Below, piece by piece: positions 35,877 to 43,448 of a stretch of DNA of 64,000 bases. Positions within the stretch are counted from its first letter, which is position 1; each line of letters opens with the position of its first letter. This DNA comes from Spirochaetota bacterium. GTDB taxonomy: Bacteria; Spirochaetota; Spirochaetia; Treponematales; UBA12059. The translations under genes were made by a program, and so were the position numbers. Under the pieces are notes generated by a model. The model ran no database searches. It saw nothing but the letters and a program-made list of their open reading frames with translations, and was not told the DNA's origin. The stretch covers positions 285,577 to 349,576 of the forward strand of contig JADFDI010000003.1 in NCBI GenBank assembly GCA_018262985.1, read 5' to 3'.

Positions 35877-35904
35877 TTGACGACCCGGGCGGAAATCCTA
35901 TACT
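35877..35904 (+). promoter_or_regulatory. Sigma-70 promoter of the lipid kinase gene
   Basis: TTGACG (35877-35882), a 16-bp spacer and TATACT (35899-35904), with a predicted start near 35911 and a 40-nt leader with a GGAGGAG site. Confidence 0.7.
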
Positions 35905-35950
35905 CGAAGCCGGCGCCGTTCCGCGCTCGGGCGGCCGCCCGGAGGAGCGA

Positions 35951-36892
35951 ATGCACAGGATCCTCGTCATACTGAACCCGACGGCGGGCAAGGGCGCCGC
36001 GAGCGAGCGGATCGAGCCCTGGCTCGCCGGCATGCGGACGGCGGGCTTGCATTGGGACCTGGCGGTGACGACGGGACCGGGGCACGCGCGCGAGCTCGCG
36101 GCGGCCGCCCGGGCCGAGCGCCGCGAGGTGGTGGTGGCGGCGGGAGGGGACGGGACGGCCAACGAGGTGATCAACGGCCTGATGGAAAGCGGGAGCGGCG
36201 CCGACGACCGGCCCGCCCTCGGCCTCCTGCCCATCGGCCGCGGCAACGACTTCGCCCACGGAGCCCTGGCGCCCCACGATCCGCGGGATTTCGCGGAGCT
36301 CCTGGTCCGGCGGCGCTTCAGCCCCCTCGACGTCGGCATCGTGGAGGACATGGCGAATCCCGCCTCTCGCCGCCATTTCGGCAACGGGATCGGCATCGGC
36401 TTCGACACCCTGGTGGGTTTCACCGCCGCGCGCGCGACCATGCTGCACGGGGCCCTGGCCTACTTCTGGGGCGCGCTGGTGCGGATGGCGGCCTTCCCGA
36501 AAGCGCCGACCCTGGCCCTCGCCTGGGACTCGGGGTCGATGGAGCTCACTTCGATACAGGTGTCCATCATGAACGGCCGGCGCATGGGCGGCTCGTTCCG
36601 CATGGCGCCGGACGCTGATCCGGGGGACGGGCTCCTGGATCTGTGCGCCGTGCGGGTGCGGGGCCGGCTCCACCTGTTCCGGATGTTCCTGCGCTTCATC
36701 GAGGGGACTCAAGGTGAGGATCCGGGAACCGTGGTCGCGCGCTCCGCGCGCTTCTCGGTGAAGGCGCTCGAGGGGAGCATGCCCGTGCACGCCGACGGCG
36801 AGACGGTGGCGACCGCCGGGAAGGAACTCCGCGTGGAGCTCCTGCCGGGCGCGCTGCGCTTCGTCGGGCTTCCCGGCGCTTCGGGACGGTGA
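35951..36892 (+). CDS. Diacylglycerol/lipid kinase family protein
   Basis: Soluble lipid kinase of 313 aa (DgkB/YegS type). The N-terminus ILVILNPTAGKGAASERI and the nucleotide-binding VVAAGGDGTANEVINGLM (about residues 63-80) are diagnostic, followed by GLLPIGRGNDFAHG. The C-terminal LDLCAVRVRGRLHLFRMFLRF is typical. The product would be phosphatidic acid or another phospholipid; the exact lipid is not predictable. Monocistronic, ending before the convergent small RNA terminator. Confidence 0.92.
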   Translation: MHRILVILNPTAGKGAASERIEPWLAGMRTAGLHWDLAVTTGPGHARELAAAARAERREVVVAAGGDGTANEVINGLMESGSGADDRPALGLLPIGRGNDFAHGALAPHDPRDFAELLVRRRFSPLDVGIVEDMANPASRRHFGNGIGIGFDTLVGFTAARATMLHGALAYFWGALVRMAAFPKAPTLALAWDSGSMELTSIQVSIMNGRRMGGSFRMAPDADPGDGLLDLCAVRVRGRLHLFRMFLRFIEGTQGEDPGTVVARSARFSVKALEGSMPVHADGETVATAGKELRVELLPGALRFVGLPGASGR

Positions 36893-36927
36893 CGGCGCGG
36901 GGCGGAATCGCGGCAACGGAGGGGTTT

Positions 36928-36972
36928 AAAAAAATTGAGACCGCCGGGAAAGGAGGCGAACCCGGCGGTCTC
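36928..36972 (-). terminator. Perfect Rho-independent terminator of the candidate sRNA
   Basis: A 12-bp perfect stem (GAGACCGCCGGG/CCCGGCGGTCTC; 36961-36972 and 36937-36948) with a 12-nt loop, followed on the minus strand by AATTTTTTT. The plus-strand side has no T-tract, so it serves leftward transcription. The loop (36949-36960) contains CGCCTCCTTT. Confidence 0.92.
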
Positions 36973-37061
36973 GACCCGACGCTTGCTCAGGGCGCGGGCA
37001 AAGCGGAAAAGGAGGCGTCGTGCTTCAAGTCCGCCGCGACGCGGTCGGTCTTTCAGTCGAC
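36928..37061 (-). ncRNA. Candidate small RNA with two anti-Shine-Dalgarno-like motifs
   Basis: Predicted transcript of about 134 nt bounded by a near-perfect promoter (37068-37096) and a perfect terminator. No ORF with a ribosome site was seen on this strand. It carries two identical copies of CGCCUCCUUU (37008-37017 and 36949-36958), the second displayed in the terminator loop. CCUCCUUU equals the 3' end of 16S rRNA, so the RNA could pair with ribosome-binding sites of mRNAs. It does not look like tRNA, tmRNA, SRP RNA or 6S RNA. It is divergent from dnaE. Function is inference. Confidence 0.7.
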
Positions 37062-37067
37062 AAGATG

Positions 37068-37096
37068 ATAATATCCAGTATCTCCAAAGATGTCAA
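37068..37096 (-). promoter_or_regulatory. Consensus sigma-70 promoter of the candidate sRNA
   Basis: On the minus strand TTGACA (37091-37096), exactly 17 bp, and TATTAT (37068-37073). The predicted start is near 37061. It lies in the most AT-rich stretch of the window (about 37050-37165). Confidence 0.88.
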
Positions 37097-37150
37097 TACC
37101 GACTATCTCGAAAAAAGCACAAAATTTGCGGACTTGAGAAAAGAGGACCG

Positions 37151-37172
37151 ATACTATACAAATGTATGGTAT
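37151..37172 (+). promoter_or_regulatory. 22-bp palindromic operator over the dnaE start
   Basis: ATACTATACA, AA, TGTATGGTAT: ten-base arms with a single mismatched pair. It covers the probable -10 region (GATACT, 37150-37155, with TTGCGG 18 bp upstream) and the ATG at 37162. A bound repressor here would block transcription. I do not recognise it as a known LexA or other regulator site. Confidence 0.6.
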
Positions 37173-40100
37173 GCGATCCGACGCGACGCTCCCCCTCCTT
37201 TTCGCGCGCTCCCGCTTTTCGCTGATGGCCGGCGCGGCCGAGCCGGCCGCCCTCTGCGCGCGGGCGGCCGCGGGCGGCTACGGCGCCGTCGCGCTGGCGG
37301 ACCTGGACAACCTCTACGCCCTGCCGGAGTTCGCGGACGCGGCCGCCGACTCGGGCGTCAAGCCGCTCGCCGCCGCCTGGCTCGGGCCCGCGGGCCGGAG
37401 GACCGTCGCCGCCCTCGCGCTCGACCGGCGCGGTTATTCCCGGCTCAACCGCCTGCTCACCCGCGCGCTCGCCGTCGATACGGCGCTCAGGCGCTTCCGC
37501 CTGCCGCCGGAGGCCTTCGAGCCGGGCGGTGACGAGTCCGGGGAGGGGCGCGGGGCGGGCGTCGTCGCCCGGGCGCGGGATGCGGCCCCGCGCCCGGAGC
37601 CGCGGCCGGGCGTCGCCGTCCGGCCTTCGGCCGCGGCCGCGACGGGCTGGGATCCGCTCGCCGACCTGGCAGCGGAAGGCTGGGAAGGACTCGCGCTGGC
37701 CTCGGGAGAGCCGCGCGTCCTGGCGGCGCTCGCCCGGGCGGCCTCGGAGGGCGCCGGCGGACCGGGGCCGGGGCGGCTGCCCTTCGTCCTGCTGGAGGCC
37801 GGGCGTCCGCAGGCGGCCCTGGCGCGGCTCGGCGCGGAGCTCGGCCTGCCGACGCTCGCCGGCTCCGACGCGCGCTTCTTCGAGCCGGGCGACCGCGAGC
37901 GCGCCGAGCTGCTCGAGGCCATCGAGGCGCGGCAAACCCTCGCCGCCCTGCGCGCCGCGACGGGCCGGGCGGCGCCGGGGCCCGAGTGCGACTTCGTCGG
38001 CGCGGCCGAGCTGGCCGGACGGCTTTCGGCCTTTCCGGAAGCCCTCGACAACGCCCGCGCCCTGGCGGAGGCGGCCGCGCCCGCGTCCTCCTTCTTCTCG
38101 GAGACGCCGGTGTTCCCCGCCTGGCGCGGCCTTCCGGAGGCGGAGGCCCGCCAGGCCCTGGCGACGGCCTGCCGCGAGGGCGTGCCCCGGCGCTACGGAG
38201 CGGAGGGCGCCTCTCGCTCCGACCTGGCCGCGCGGCTCGAGCGCGAGCTGCGCATCATCGGCGACAAGGGCTTCGCGGGCTACTTCCTCGTGGTGCGCGA
38301 CATAGTCTCGCGCTGCCCGCGCACCTGCGGACGCGGCAGCGCCGCCTCGAGCCTCGTGTCGTACCTGCTCGGCATCACCCACGTCGACCCGCTCGAGCAG
38401 GAGCTCTTCTTCGAACGCTTCCTCAACGAGGGGCGCACGGACCCGCCGGACATCGACGTGGACTTCCCCTGGGACGAGCGGCCCGCCCTGATACGCTCGG
38501 TGCTGGACGGGAACCCCGGGCGCTCGGCCCTGGTGGCGGACCACTGCGGCTTCTCGGGGCGCAGCGCCATCCGCGAACCGGCGCTGGCCCTCGGCATCGC
38601 GACGGACGAGATCGCGCGCCTCGTGCGCGAGGCCCGGCTCACGGGGCCCGCCGCGCTTCCCGAAGGACTCGAGCGCCTGGCCGCACTCGCGCGAGGGACG
38701 CCCCGCTATATCGGCACGCATCCCGGCGGCATGATCATCACGCCCGGCCCCATCGAGGACTACGTGCACGTGCAGGAGTCGCCCCTCGGCTATCCGGTCA
38801 TCGCGTGGGAAAAGGACGGCGCGGAGCGCGCGGGCCTGGTCAAGATCGACCTGCTCGGGAACCGCTCGCTCGCCGTGCTGCGCGACGGCATCGAGCTCTC
38901 GAACCGGGCCTGGGAGGCCGAGCGCCGGCTCCCGGGAAGGGACGCGGAAGGGGCGGCTCCGGGCGCGGACCCGGCCGGGGCGGGAAGGGAAGGGGACGGA
39001 ACGGACGGGCGCGCGGCGGAAGCTGCCGCTTCGGAAGGCACCCGCTACCCGCTCTCGTGGGATCGTTTCGACCCGGTGGACGAGGCGTCCGCGCGCGCCC
39101 TGGTCGAACGGGGCGACACGGTGGGCGTCTTCTATATCGAGAGCCCGGCCACGCGCCGCCTGCTCCGGAAGATGGGGACGGCCGACTACCGCCACCTGGT
39201 CGTGGCCAGCTCGATCATCCGGCCGGCGGCCAACCGCTTCGTGGACGAGTACGTCGCGCGGCTTCACGGCAAGAAGTGGCGCCGCCTGCCCGCGGCCGTC
39301 GAGGAGGCGCTCGCGGAGACGCACGGCGTCATGGTCTACCAGGAGGACGTCTCGCGCGTGGCCATGGCCGCCGCGGGCTTCGAAGCGGTCGAGGCGGACG
39401 CGCTCCGCAAGGCTCTGACCAAGAAGCGCAAGGCCCCGTCCCTGCTGCGCTTCCGGGAACGCTTCATGGAGGGCTGCGCCGCTCGCGGCGTCCGGGAGCG
39501 CGACGCCCGCGAGCTCTGGGAGATGATGGCCAGCTTCGACGGCTATTCGTTCTGCAAGGCCCACTCGGCGTCCTACGCCCTCGTGTCGTACCGGCTGGCC
39601 TGGCTCAAGGCGAACCGTCCGGCGGAGTTCATCGCGTCGGTCATCAACAACGGCGGCGGCTTCTACGGCACCTCGGTCTACGCGGGCGAGGCCCGGCGGA
39701 TGGGACTCGCGCTGCTGCCGCCCGACGCGAACCGGAGCGAGGTCCGGTGGACGGTCGAGCGCCCCGGCCCCGGGGGGAAGAAGGCGGCGCTCCGCATCGG
39801 CTTCGCCCAGATCCGCTCGGCGCCGCGCGAGTTCGCCGAGACCGTCGTCGCCTCGCGCTCGGCGCGCGGACCCTTCCGCGGCGCCATCGACTTCTTCGAG
39901 CGGACCCGGCCCGACCGCGAGACCGCGCGCGCCTGGATCCTTTCCGGCTGCCTCGACGCCCTGGGCCTCGAGCCGGGCGGGTCGAAGGCGGCGCGCGCCC
40001 ACCTGCTCTGGGCCTGGCACCGCTGGCGCGCGCTCGGCGAGGGCGCGGGCGAGGCGCTCTTCCCCTCGTGGGAGGCGCCCGCGGGGCTCGCGGAGCACGG

Positions 40101-40518
40101 CCGGCGCCTCGCCCTGGCTTCCGAGGCGGAGACCCTCGGCTTCGTGGCCTCGAGCCCGCCGGCCGAGCTCTTCGCCGCGCGCGCCCGCGCGGCGGTAGCG
40201 CGGCTCGCCCTGCCGCCGCTCGTCGATTCGCGCGCGCTCGAAGGTTCGCTCGGCCGGCGGGTGTCGATAGCCGGCGTGGCGGCGGCGCGCAAGGAGGTGA
40301 TCACCAAGAAGCGCGACGCCATGTGCTTCGCCACCTTCGAGGACGCCTTCGGCCTTTTCGACGCGGTCCTTTTCCCTCAAGCGTGGACTCGCCTCGTGCC
40401 GATGCTGGAAGAGCACGACGCCGTCCTCGTGGTCGGCGAGCCGCGCTCCGAACTCGGCGCCGTCGCGGTGCACGTGGACGAAGCGTACGCGCTGGACCGG
40501 CCCCGCCGCGGCGCCTGA
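37162..40518 (+). CDS. DNA polymerase III alpha-like (DnaE-family) polymerase
   Basis: C-family DNA polymerase of 1118 aa. The catalytic pair is in PPDIDVDF (Asp430 and Asp432), with the third Asp likely in VKIDLLGNRSL. Fingers and ligase-like motifs are present (CGRGSAASSLVSYLLGITHV, PRYIGTHPGGMII, FCKAHSASYALVSYRLAWLK), and a C-terminal OB fold (RVSIAGVAAARKEVITKKRD). The N-terminal PHP domain is degenerate: the usual His-rich HxHxxYS and TDHxN motifs read LFARSRFSLM and LADLDNLYAL. Together with the operator this fits a DnaE2/ImuC-type error-prone enzyme, but a replicative role cannot be excluded. ATG 37162 would be leaderless; ATG 37171 is possible. Confidence 0.88.
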   Translation: MYGMRSDATLPLLFARSRFSLMAGAAEPAALCARAAAGGYGAVALADLDNLYALPEFADAAADSGVKPLAAAWLGPAGRRTVAALALDRRGYSRLNRLLTRALAVDTALRRFRLPPEAFEPGGDESGEGRGAGVVARARDAAPRPEPRPGVAVRPSAAAATGWDPLADLAAEGWEGLALASGEPRVLAALARAASEGAGGPGPGRLPFVLLEAGRPQAALARLGAELGLPTLAGSDARFFEPGDRERAELLEAIEARQTLAALRAATGRAAPGPECDFVGAAELAGRLSAFPEALDNARALAEAAAPASSFFSETPVFPAWRGLPEAEARQALATACREGVPRRYGAEGASRSDLAARLERELRIIGDKGFAGYFLVVRDIVSRCPRTCGRGSAASSLVSYLLGITHVDPLEQELFFERFLNEGRTDPPDIDVDFPWDERPALIRSVLDGNPGRSALVADHCGFSGRSAIREPALALGIATDEIARLVREARLTGPAALPEGLERLAALARGTPRYIGTHPGGMIITPGPIEDYVHVQESPLGYPVIAWEKDGAERAGLVKIDLLGNRSLAVLRDGIELSNRAWEAERRLPGRDAEGAAPGADPAGAGREGDGTDGRAAEAAASEGTRYPLSWDRFDPVDEASARALVERGDTVGVFYIESPATRRLLRKMGTADYRHLVVASSIIRPAANRFVDEYVARLHGKKWRRLPAAVEEALAETHGVMVYQEDVSRVAMAAAGFEAVEADALRKALTKKRKAPSLLRFRERFMEGCAARGVRERDARELWEMMASFDGYSFCKAHSASYALVSYRLAWLKANRPAEFIASVINNGGGFYGTSVYAGEARRMGLALLPPDANRSEVRWTVERPGPGGKKAALRIGFAQIRSAPREFAETVVASRSARGPFRGAIDFFERTRPDRETARAWILSGCLDALGLEPGGSKAARAHLLWAWHRWRALGEGAGEALFPSWEAPAGLAEHGRRLALASEAETLGFVASSPPAELFAARARAAVARLALPPLVDSRALEGSLGRRVSIAGVAAARKEVITKKRDAMCFATFEDAFGLFDAVLFPQAWTRLVPMLEEHDAVLVVGEPRSELGAVAVHVDEAYALDRPRRGA

Positions 40519-40651
40519 GCCCGTCGCGGATCCGCGCGAGCCAGTCCCGGGGCGGGGTGCGTCGCGGACGGTTTCCGCGCGCCGCCTCGCGCGGGGCCGC
40601 CGGACGGACTATGCTGGAAAGGCGCGCCAGTCGCGCGGGAAGGAACGGCGC

Positions 40652-41551
40652 TTGAACGTAGCGGTGCTCGTCGGACCGGAAGACGCCCAACTACTCGTTT
40701 CCGTGCTCGGCGCGCTCAGGGACGCGGGCGTCGAGGGGCGCGGCCTCAAGGTAAGCCCCGCCTGGCGGGACGAGAGCGCCGCCCGCATCGAAGCCGCGTT
40801 CGGAACCTCGTCGCATTTCGTCGCGGTGCTAGGCGCGGAAAGCGTTTCGTCCTCCTGGCTCGCCTACGCGGCCGGCTGGGCCCAAGGGAAGGGCCGCCCC
40901 TTCTTCTGCTACCGGCCGGACCCGGCGGTGCCGGTTCCCGGCTACCTCGGCGCCGAGCGCTGCCACGACGAGCTCGACGCGCTGGCCATCCATCTCGAAA
41001 GCGAGAAGGCGGAGTACCTGGTGAAGGAGCGCCGGCGCCTCGCGCGGAGCGCCTTGCTCGAACGGGGGGTCAGCTTCCACGCGGACGCCTTCGCGGCGTG
41101 CGCCTCGGAAGGCGACGCCCGTGCCGTGGGGCTCTTCCTCGACGCCGGCTTCCCGGCCGATTCGCGCGACCGGGGCGGAGTGCCCGTGCTCTGCCTGGCC
41201 GCGCGCTCGCGGCATCGATCGGTGGTGGAGCTGCTCGTGGACTCGGGCGCCTCGGTGGACCTCCAGGCGGAGGACCGCGGTTACACGGCCCTCTGCGACG
41301 CGGCGCACACGGGGAATCTCGATCTCGCGGAATACCTCTTGAAGCGCGGAGCCGACCCGAACCTCCGCAGCAAGGACGGCCAGACCGCCCTCGTCATCGC
41401 GGTCGGGCGCAACGATCCGGCCCTCGCCGGGCTCCTGCTCCGCTACGGCGCCGATCCGGACCTGGCGGACAAGCTCGGCCTCTCGGCGCGCAAGTACGCG
41501 AAGCTCTTCCACGACCCGGCGATGCTGGCCCTGTTCGCCGAGCGGGCCTGA
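40652..41551 (+). CDS. TIR-like domain protein with ankyrin repeats
   Basis: Soluble 299-aa protein. Residues 1-100 look TIR-like (MNVAVLVGPEDAQLLVSVLG, then SSHFVAVLGAESVSSSWLAY), but the Glu expected in TIR NADases after the SxW segment is replaced by Ala. From about 145 there are four to five ankyrin repeats (GGVPVLCLAARSRHRSVVELLVDSGASVDL, RGYTALCDAAHTGNLDLAEYLLKRGADPNL and others). Probably a protein-interaction module. The TTG start is supported by GGAAGGAA. Confidence 0.75.
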   Translation: MNVAVLVGPEDAQLLVSVLGALRDAGVEGRGLKVSPAWRDESAARIEAAFGTSSHFVAVLGAESVSSSWLAYAAGWAQGKGRPFFCYRPDPAVPVPGYLGAERCHDELDALAIHLESEKAEYLVKERRRLARSALLERGVSFHADAFAACASEGDARAVGLFLDAGFPADSRDRGGVPVLCLAARSRHRSVVELLVDSGASVDLQAEDRGYTALCDAAHTGNLDLAEYLLKRGADPNLRSKDGQTALVIAVGRNDPALAGLLLRYGADPDLADKLGLSARKYAKLFHDPAMLALFAERA

Positions 41552-41663
41552 GCGGCGCCGGACTCGGGGAGGCGGACGGCCAGCCCGGGGACGGGCGCCG
41601 TCCGCATCGTTCGCGCCCGCCGACGGCTCGAACGAAGGCCGCCCGGAAGCTTCGTGACACCGC

Positions 41664-42155
41664 TCAGCGCACGCGATCGATCAGGACGACCGCGCGCGCT
41701 TCCACCGCCTCGCCCGAACCGATCGGCCCGAGCCCCTCGGCGGTTTTCGCCTTCACCGAAACGCGCCCGACCTCGAGGCCGAGCGCCGCGGCCACGCGGG
41801 CGCGGATGGCTTCGACGTGCGGCCTGAGGCGCGGTCGCTCCAGGACCACGGTGCAGTCGGCGTTGACTATCCGCCACCCCTCGGCGTCGACCAGGGCTAC
41901 GGTCCGCGCGAGCAGCAGGAGCGAATCCGCGTCCTTCCAGCGCGCGTCCGAGGGCGGGAAGTGCGCGCCGATGTCGCCGAGCGCCGCCGCGCCGAGCAGG
42001 GCGTCGATGAGCGCGTGGAGCAGGACGTCGCCGTCCGAATGACCGAGTTCGCCTCGTTCGAACGGGATTTCCAGCCCGCCGAGCAGGAGGCGTCGCCCTT
42101 CGACCAGCCGGTGGACGTCCCAGCCTTCGCCGACCCGGAACTCGCGTCCGCTCAC
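41664..42155 (-). CDS. ispF: 2-C-methyl-D-erythritol 2,4-cyclodiphosphate synthase
   Basis: Fifth step of the MEP pathway. The 163-aa protein has metal ligands in VGEGWDVHRL (Asp, His) and GELGHSDGDVLLHALIDALLGAAALGDIG. VSVKAKTAEGLGPIGSGEAVEARAVVLI is the conserved end. The usual GxDVHR Phe/His is Trp here. GTG start overlapping the ispD stop (GTGA). Last gene of carD-ispD-ispF. Confidence 0.95.
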   Translation of the reverse strand: MSGREFRVGEGWDVHRLVEGRRLLLGGLEIPFERGELGHSDGDVLLHALIDALLGAAALGDIGAHFPPSDARWKDADSLLLLARTVALVDAEGWRIVNADCTVVLERPRLRPHVEAIRARVAAALGLEVGRVSVKAKTAEGLGPIGSGEAVEARAVVLIDRVR

Positions 42156-42817
42156 GGCTCGAGGTCCTCGGGGAAGGTGATCTTGCGGTTGGCGCGCTCG
42201 CCCGCCACGGTGAAGACCGGGCCTTCGTAGCGCGCCCACAGCTCGGAGTCGTCGGTCGAGGAAACCCCGTCGGCGACGGCCCTGCGGTGGGCGTCGAGCA
42301 GCGGGGCGAAGCGGAAGCCCTGCGGCGTCTGGGCCGCGCCGATGCTGGCCCGGCTCGGGTGCTCGAGCACCCGGCCTTCCGCGTCGACGCGCTTCATGGT
42401 GTCCACGGGCGGCACGACGGGAAGCGCGGCGCCCTTCTCCCGGGCGAGGTCGAGCACGGCCAGGCAGAGCTCCCGCGACGCCCAGGGCCGGGCGGCGTCG
42501 TGCACGAGCACCGTCTCGGGAGACCACGGTTCGAGGGCTTCGAGCGCGAGGCGGACGGAATCGGAACGCTCGGCGCCGCCTTCCACCAGGACGAGGCGCC
42601 CGCCTTCCTCCTCGGCGAGTTCGGGCGCGAGAAGGGAGCGCGCCTCGTCGAGGCCGCCGGGCGGGAGGGCCAGCGCGAGCTTGCCCATGGTCGGCAAGGA
42701 GAGCAGGGCGCGGAGCGGGGCGTCTAGGACTATGCCGGAGCCGAGGGGGCGGTATTCCTTCTTGGGACCGCCGAAGCGCGCCGAGCGCCCGGCGGCGACC
42801 AGCACCGCCGCGTCCAT
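42152..42817 (-). CDS. ispD: 2-C-methyl-D-erythritol 4-phosphate cytidylyltransferase
   Basis: Third step of the MEP pathway, using CTP. The 221-aa protein has the nucleotide-binding motif LVAAGRSARFGGPKKEYRPL at the N-terminus, VLVHDAARPWAS in the middle, and VVPPVDTMKRVD and AAQTPQGFR near the C-terminus. It lies 9 bp after carD and overlaps ispF by 4 bp. Confidence 0.95.
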   Translation of the reverse strand: MDAAVLVAAGRSARFGGPKKEYRPLGSGIVLDAPLRALLSLPTMGKLALALPPGGLDEARSLLAPELAEEEGGRLVLVEGGAERSDSVRLALEALEPWSPETVLVHDAARPWASRELCLAVLDLAREKGAALPVVPPVDTMKRVDAEGRVLEHPSRASIGAAQTPQGFRFAPLLDAHRRAVADGVSSTDDSELWARYEGPVFTVAGERANRKITFPEDLEP

Positions 42818-42826
42818 GCGCTTCCG

Positions 42827-43327
42827 CTAGGCCTCGAGCCGGGCCCGGATCAGCTCGGCGATCTCTTCCTTCGGCTTGTCGAGGGAATAGGAGACCTCGT
42901 CCTGCAGGAGGTTCAGGGCCGAATCGTAGAGCTTGCGCTCGAGGATGGGCAGCTCCTTGACCTTCGAGCGGTGGTACAGCGAACGCACCACGCTGGCGAT
43001 GTCGAGCACCGAGCCCTTCTTGAGCAGGTCCAGGTTCATCTGGTAGCGGAGCTTCCAGTCGGAGGGGATCGGCGCGTATTCCTCGCCGATGAAGGCGAGC
43101 GCCCGCTCGGCCTCGTCCTTCGGCACGAGGGCGCGGATGCCGAGCTCGGCCGCCTTCTGGACGGGCACCATGACGGTCATGTCCGAGAAGTCGAGGTAGA
43201 TGATGTAGTAGAGGCCGGGGACGTCCTTGTGGGTTTTTTCCACGATGTCGGTGATGAGGCCGACTCCCTGGCTCGGGTACACGATGCGCTGCTTGACGGA
43301 GAACTCGGTGGCGGGGGGGGTATTCAT
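42827..43327 (-). CDS. carD: CarD-family transcriptional regulator
   Basis: RNA polymerase-binding regulator of 166 aa. The N-terminal RNAP-interaction domain is KQRIVYPSQGVGLITDIVEK through DMTVMVPVQKAAELGIRALV. The helical C-terminal domain (SDWKLRYQMNLDLLKKGSVLDIASVVRSLYHR and onward) is typical. In mycobacteria CarD stabilises open complexes at stable RNA and other promoters, and the gene order carD-ispD-ispF is the same there. ATG 43327 is preferred; TTG 43339 is an alternative. Confidence 0.93.
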   Translation of the reverse strand: MNTPPATEFSVKQRIVYPSQGVGLITDIVEKTHKDVPGLYYIIYLDFSDMTVMVPVQKAAELGIRALVPKDEAERALAFIGEEYAPIPSDWKLRYQMNLDLLKKGSVLDIASVVRSLYHRSKVKELPILERKLYDSALNLLQDEVSYSLDKPKEEIAELIRARLEA

Positions 43328-43338
43328 GGCGTGAGGCA

Positions 43339-43367
43339 ATTCTATACGGAATCGGGGAAATTTTCAA
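43339..43367 (-). promoter_or_regulatory. Predicted promoter of carD-ispD-ispF, near-leaderless
   Basis: On the minus strand TTGAAA (43362-43367), 17 bp, and TAGAAT (43339-43344). The predicted start near 43332 leaves only about 5 nt before ATG 43327, and no ribosome site. Confidence 0.55.
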
Positions 43368-43448
43368 GCCGACCGCGACGGCGACGCGGAGGCGGAGCCT
43401 CGCGGCCGCGTTCCGGGAGCAGCTTCCGCGGCCCGGTCCCCGGAGCCT

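Noticed and set aside
36937-36972. Hairpin as terminator for the lipid kinase gene on the plus strand
   Set aside because: The T-tract is only on the minus strand (AAAAAAA at 36928-36934 on plus), so the element is oriented for leftward transcription.
37020-37532. Plus-strand ORF starting GTG 37020 after AAAAGGAGGCG, overlapping dnaE
   Set aside because: It runs in a different frame into dnaE and loses protein-like composition after the overlap. Its apparent ribosome site is the complement of the sRNA motif. Strand-specific RNA data would settle it, so it is kept as the main alternative to the sRNA.
40652-41551. TIR-ankyrin protein as an antiphage defence system
   Set aside because: The catalytic Glu is missing and there is no defence partner or mobile element nearby. 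Kept only as an observation.
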